DNA from: Vibrio mytili
GTDB lineage: Bacteria; Pseudomonadota; Gammaproteobacteria; Enterobacterales; Vibrionaceae
Direction of reading: 5' to 3'
Assembly: GCF_000830505.1 (NCBI RefSeq)
Contig: NZ_JXOK01000036.1
Span: 1-64,000, forward strand
Length of the DNA stretch: 64,000 nt
The notes under the pieces are model-generated. The model searched no databases, was not told where the DNA came from, and saw nothing but the letters and a program-made list of their open reading frames with translations. Of the stretch, positions 59,809 to 64,000 are shown piece by piece. A program made the position numbers and the translations under genes. Within the stretch, counting starts at the first letter, position 1; each line of letters opens with the position of its first letter.

Positions 59809-60060
59809 AGCGCCTCCTTATGATTGTTCTTATTTGGGGGAAAGTGCTGACTTCACTGAGTGATCGAGTGGTTCTGTTAGTATGGTATTGGTTATCACTA
59901 TGTAGAGGTGTTTTCATCACACGAATAGTTACAGCTTAGCAGAATGAAAGCAGTAATATGTGATAAGACGTTGATTATAAACTGGATGAATAGAATAACG
60001 TTGCTGTTTGGTTGTTATTTGAGCGCTTTTGGTAACACTGACCGAGTTAGAACGTGCTGC

Positions 60061-61625
60061 TTAACTCCAACTGAGTTGGTTTTTACCGCGACTTTTAGCA
60101 TCATTGAGCATTTGACCAAGTCGGTCTATCACTAGTGCGGGGGAGTCGGCTTCTTTGAACGACGTGGATACCGCTGTCAAAGTTATGACGATATTCTGTT
60201 CACGAAATTTGAACGGTAGCTGGCTGATATTATGTTGTATTTTCTTTATCAGATCTAACGTGTATTCTTCTGTCTGTTCCGGAATGAGGAGGATAAACTC
60301 TTCACCGCTAAAGCGGGCAACGGTTTCAGTTTTAGCCGCGCATTTGTTAATGTTACGTGCAATGATTTTGAGTGCTTTATCTCCGGCACTATAGCCGTAG
60401 CTATCATTGATCATCTTGAAACGATCGACATCAAACAAAACCACACGCAGATTGTTTTGTGAGCGAACCCAGCGGCGGTATTCTAGTTCTAAGCGATCGT
60501 TAAAAGCGGTGCGGTTGTACACTTTGGTTAGAGGATCGAGCAACATACGCTGTGCTTGGTCATCCAAGCGGCGGCGGTAGTCCTGAGTGCTTTCAAATAC
60601 GGCTTCTAATTGATTTTTACTGTATATCAAGCGTTCTTGAAGTGCTTGCTCACGCTCTTGCGTCATTTGCAAGCGTTCAGAAAGTGAGGCCATTTGAGCT
60701 AAGAGTGGGGCAACATCTTGTTTGAGCTCATCTACCCCTTTAGTTTGATTAAGCGATTCTTGTGCTCGTTCGAGCAAACTGTTCATTTCTGAGTTTAGCT
60801 CTTGCCGATGCTCAAAATAGCTATGATGTTGGTCGACGTTTTGATGGACCGTTTTCAGATTGCTCGCTAAGGCCGAATTCAACTGATCTAAAAACTGACC
60901 GGAGGCTTTACGTTCCTCTTTTGTTGCCTCTACGACGAGTCTGAGCGTGGATAGGGTCAGCTCAATGAGTGACTCCGCATTAACACTAAGCAAGAGTTTA
61001 GCTCGAATGTCGAGCAGTTTATCTCCAGACTCTCCTTCGAAATCTAACTCGGTAATGGTGTGTTGAAGGTCGCTAATCAAATGTTCAAGCTGCGACTTAT
61101 CTGGATCATTTTCAAACTCATTTAGCTGTAGGCGGGAATTTGAAGTGATGATCTTAATTGCGCGCTCATAAATGCTAAGCAGTTTTGTTGCTTGATCGGC
61201 TTGCTTCCCTGAAAGGGAATCAGACAGGTTCAATAAGTGACGTAATTCGCGCTTAAGCTGAGCGGGCAAACCCGTAATCCGTTGTAGAGTCTCGCCACTG
61301 CATTTGATTTGTTCGTTAAGATAGCTGTGCTGTTTTTGTGTCGTTTGGGATTGTTGCTTGAGCATTCTTTCCAATACGGCTAAGCGTGGAATAAGCGTGC
61401 TGATATCCGTTTTACGCTTTAGATCATGTTGGATTTCAAGCAAGTATTGAGATACCTGCGGATTTGATCCTTGGCAAGCTGAAGACAGAGAAGCACGATG
61501 CGCTTTAGAACCTGTTGCTCTCTTCTAAATTTGAGCGAACTATCACGGTGCGTCAACCTGAGCTCGTCTAGTTGACAACTCAGTTGATGAAGCTGTGATT
61601 GTATATCGGACTTTAAAATACCCAT
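60061..61625 (-). CDS. GGDEF diguanylate cyclase-type protein, with apparent frameshift
   Basis: The C-terminal GGDEF domain has DPLTKVYNRTAFNDRLELEY, VVLFDVDRFKMINDSYGYSAGD and the active-site motif SGEEF, so the first Gly is Ser. The preceding 300 residues are a cytosolic coiled coil without membrane helices. The N-terminal 44 residues (MGILKSDIQSQLHQL...REQQVLKRI) are in another frame; one G restored at 61496 (ATCGTGC to ATCGGTGC) joins them to ASLSSACQG and gives 521 residues. Such Vibrio proteins are thought to synthesise c-di-GMP; SGEEF variants can be active. Confidence 0.82.
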
Positions 61626-61725
61626 ATTGAGTGACGACGATTAAATCCATTTACGACTACTATGAATTCGATAATAACAAAAAACATGATAGCGTCATTA
61701 GTTATTCATCGTATGGCGACGTTAA

Positions 61726-64000
61726 TTATCCACTTTTTAAGATATTCTTGATGTCTTCCTCATTCTTGTAAGACGAATGAATTTTTATCAGGCCTTGGGC
61801 AATAGCATGTCGGCATGCCGTTCTTATGTCCCCTGTTGCAAAGCTCGCCGCTGGTGCATTTTCTATAGCCTTTAAGAAAACCCAGTGACTTTGCTTCGTT
61901 TTTAGACTTATTTCACGTGCAATGTGTGTCGCGAGAAGAAGTAAATCGAGCAACTCTTCGTCATTGATTGCGGTATAAGCACGTGGCAAGAATGGGTAAT
62001 CGCTGATCCCGATACGGATGACGCGATTGATATCATGCTGCTGTGCAAACTCGTCGACCCAAGTTTGGAATTTATCGAACATTTCCTCAGCGGGTGCATC
62101 ACGATCAGAGTTTGGCTCTATGTACAATAAATTTGCATCTGAGAAGTGGTATAAACGCGCGGGTTTTTGGATTTTTTCTGCCATGAATTCCCCAAAAGCG
62201 CGCTCTAACTCTAATCCTGCTTTATACCCGTTTTGAACGTACATGCTGCGTAAAAACGGCAAATCGATCATGACAAAGCGTAAGCGATCATTAAGGGGTT
62301 CATGAATCAACTCTCCGATCTGCCACTGTTCAAAGGTATCACTTGATTTTTTCAATGAACGAGACAGTTTCACATTGAGCATGCGTAGATTGTTTAGACG
62401 TGAACGAGAATGAGTAAATAGGTCATTACGCAGCTTTTCTATTTGACTCGTTTGGCGTTGCATCACGACACCACGACGCATGATGAACAAAAACATCACC
62501 AGCACGGTAATAAACAGAGCAAAAGAAATCTTCTGAAATTTACGATGTTCGGTCTCCACTTGTTTCAGGCGTTCTGACTGACCTACATAGTGAATCTTTT
62601 GCTCAGCAAATTCTTTCTGTTGACGGAATGCGTCTTCACTTATTTGGTTGAGCTGTGCCTGCTCAAGTTTGACCAAATGGGTGTACTTTTTATAGGCATC
62701 AAGGGACGATTTATAGTCGTTTGCTTGCTCGTAACCAAGCGCTAAATAGAGATAGGATTGTTGCTTGGTAAAGTTATCCTGAGGCTGCGATTGGCCAACG
62801 AACTCTAAAGCATTATTGGCATGCTCTATCACGCCTTTGCTATCATTTTTATGATAGGCCAGACCCGAACGAAGTAGGGCAGCTCGAGCTTCTAGGCTTG
62901 GCAAACTTGCGTATTCAAGCAACTCTGTCGCGCGATCCAAGTATTGCTCAGCAAGAGTATAGTTATAGAGCTGAAGGTAGGTGGCGGCGAGACTAAGACG
63001 AATCTTGATCATTCGTTCTAAATATTTGCTGGTGCTCTCATGATCGAGCACATTGAAGTAATGCACCAATGCAAGGTTGTATTTGCCTTGGTAGTAATAA
63101 ATATCGCCCATTTTTTCAAGGGAGTCTGCAAGAATCGGAGAGTTAGGGTAACTATCGTAAAAGTCCGCTGCCTGCGATAAATATTCGATGGCTTTATCGT
63201 AGACTCGGCGCTCCTGAAACAATCTTGCCAGTAAACGATTAACTTTTGCCAGTCTGGCCCCACTGTCTGCTTCTATAGATAGCCAGTAACCATAAAGAAG
63301 CTCGGTCAAGGCTGGATTGTATTTTTTGTTTGTAAGATAAAACTGCCCAACCGTGGTGTAATAATCAATGAGCGTAGCATCAGAGCGATTGGTTTCTAGT
63401 TGCTTTTTCGCTTGAGCGTACAGCTGCTCAGCCTTAGTTACATCACCACGATGCGATTCCAGCAATGCACGTTGCATCGTAAGGCTATAGCGAACATTTT
63501 CTTCTCTCGGTAACATGACCTCAGGCTCGTCGAGCGATTTTTCGATTTGGTTGAGTCTATCTTCTGCTTTGTCATAGTTTTTGTCATACATCCAAACCAT
63601 TTGATTGCGCATCAATTGGACATCTAACTCCATATACGACAATTGATATTGGGTGGCGAGGTTTTGGGCATCATCAAGGATTTCAATCGCAGCACGTACG
63701 TTGCCTAGCTTGTAGTTGGCTTGCGCGATAATTTGATACGCTTCAATGGTGCTGCTCGGTGTGCGAATGTTTCGGTCGGTCTCCTCGCGAGACATCGCTG
63801 ATGGGTTATCACTGTCGTTCGGTTTATACAACTCACGTTGGTCGAGGTAGTTTTTCGCCAGTTGTTTGGCTTGCGCGGGTTCTATTTCTGTCAGTTGCTG
63901 TGCTTCTTTCAGCAAAGAGGTCGATAAAATGGTCGCGTGAAGGGGGTGTGTTAGCAACACACAACATAAACCAATAAGCTTTAATAAACGCGAACTGTCG
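61726..64000 (-). CDS. TPR protein with membrane helix and degenerate GGDEF-like domain, 5' end beyond window
   Basis: The frame continues past a GTG at 63960 to the window edge with DSSRLLKLIGLCCVLLTHPL and HAT, a signal peptide, so the true start lies outside. The mature N-terminal 450 residues are tetratricopeptide repeats in the periplasm. One membrane helix follows (ISFALFITVLVMFLFIM), then a cytoplasmic coiled coil and a 200-residue domain that resembles GGDEF folds but has no GG[DE]EF motif. It is probably a signal sensor without cyclase activity. The gene follows the same strand as the GGDEF gene after 100 bases. Confidence 0.7.
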   Translation of the reverse strand, partial: DSSRLLKLIGLCCVLLTHPLHATILSTSLLKEAQQLTEIEPAQAKQLAKNYLDQRELYKPNDSDNPSAMSREETDRNIRTPSSTIEAYQIIAQANYKLGNVRAAIEILDDAQNLATQYQLSYMELDVQLMRNQMVWMYDKNYDKAEDRLNQIEKSLDEPEVMLPREENVRYSLTMQRALLESHRGDVTKAEQLYAQAKKQLETNRSDATLIDYYTTVGQFYLTNKKYNPALTELLYGYWLSIEADSGARLAKVNRLLARLFQERRVYDKAIEYLSQAADFYDSYPNSPILADSLEKMGDIYYYQGKYNLALVHYFNVLDHESTSKYLERMIKIRLSLAATYLQLYNYTLAEQYLDRATELLEYASLPSLEARAALLRSGLAYHKNDSKGVIEHANNALEFVGQSQPQDNFTKQQSYLYLALGYEQANDYKSSLDAYKKYTHLVKLEQAQLNQISEDAFRQQKEFAEQKIHYVGQSERLKQVETEHRKFQKISFALFITVLVMFLFIMRRGVVMQRQTSQIEKLRNDLFTHSRSRLNNLRMLNVKLSRSLKKSSDTFEQWQIGELIHEPLNDRLRFVMIDLPFLRSMYVQNGYKAGLELERAFGEFMAEKIQKPARLYHFSDANLLYIEPNSDRDAPAEEMFDKFQTWVDEFAQQHDINRVIRIGISDYPFLPRAYTAINDEELLDLLLLATHIAREISLKTKQSHWVFLKAIENAPAASFATGDIRTACRHAIAQGLIKIHSSYKNEEDIKNILKSG

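Overview
The window is a chromosomal segment of a Vibrio species; the exact species cannot be fixed from sequence alone. The evidence is gene content and order: ssrA-smpB-ratA-ratB-bamE-recN-nadK-grpE-dnaK-dnaJ, a minor-pilin cluster, Na+-motor stator genes pomAB, crl-proBA, ribDE-ribBA-ribH-nusB-thiL-pgpA, gcvA beside a GcvB small RNA, and VCR-like attC sites. The tmRNA tag reads ANDENYALAA.

Region 1 (1-8060) is accessory. After a cut-off secreted-protein gene and about 700 bases without a recognisable gene comes an island of about 7.2 kb integrated at the 3' end of ssrA. This is the chromosomal site that VPI-1 uses in V. cholerae. The island is bounded by near-identical 50-bp direct repeats (768-817 and 8010-8060). 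Its right half is a compact phage-satellite-like core: P4-type tyrosine integrase, two small unknown genes, an AlpA-type regulator, a CxxC protein and a YagK/YfjJ-like replication-type protein. Its left half holds four minus-strand genes whose stop codons lie inside integron attC sites (two full, one collapsed, one truncated), with no integron integrase in the window. Two of them, a DUF4365 nuclease-like protein and a protein with an R-x4-H HEPN-type motif, lie back to back across the collapsed attC. They are the best candidates for an undescribed, possibly anti-phage, module.

Region 2 (8047-33438) is core genome: trans-translation (ssrA, smpB), outer-membrane assembly (bamE), SOS repair (recN with two LexA boxes), NAD kinase, the sigma32-driven chaperones grpE and dnaK-dnaJ, type IV minor pilins, an AbgT transporter, tadA, mltF, purL with a PurR box, and pepD.

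Region 3 (33439-54073) starts with a CRP-site-bearing small transcript that encodes a 28-residue peptide and closely resembles the dual-function RNA VcdRP. It continues with purine salvage (PurR-boxed permease, gpt), frsA, crl, proline and riboflavin synthesis, nusB-thiL-pgpA, the xseB-ispA-dxs isoprenoid operon, pomAB behind a sigma28-type promoter, and thiI.

Region 4 (54074-64000) has GcvB divergent from gcvA, a small hydrolase-ygdD-rlmM operon, xni, ppnN, a GGDEF protein and a TPR/degenerate-GGDEF protein that runs off the right edge.

Quality note: six genes (dnaJ, purine permease, ribD, thiL, ppnN, the GGDEF gene) are each broken by a frameshift that one missing G or C in a short G/C run would repair. 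Adding one base restores a whole-codon, family-typical length every time, so these look like sequencing or assembly errors rather than true pseudogenes.
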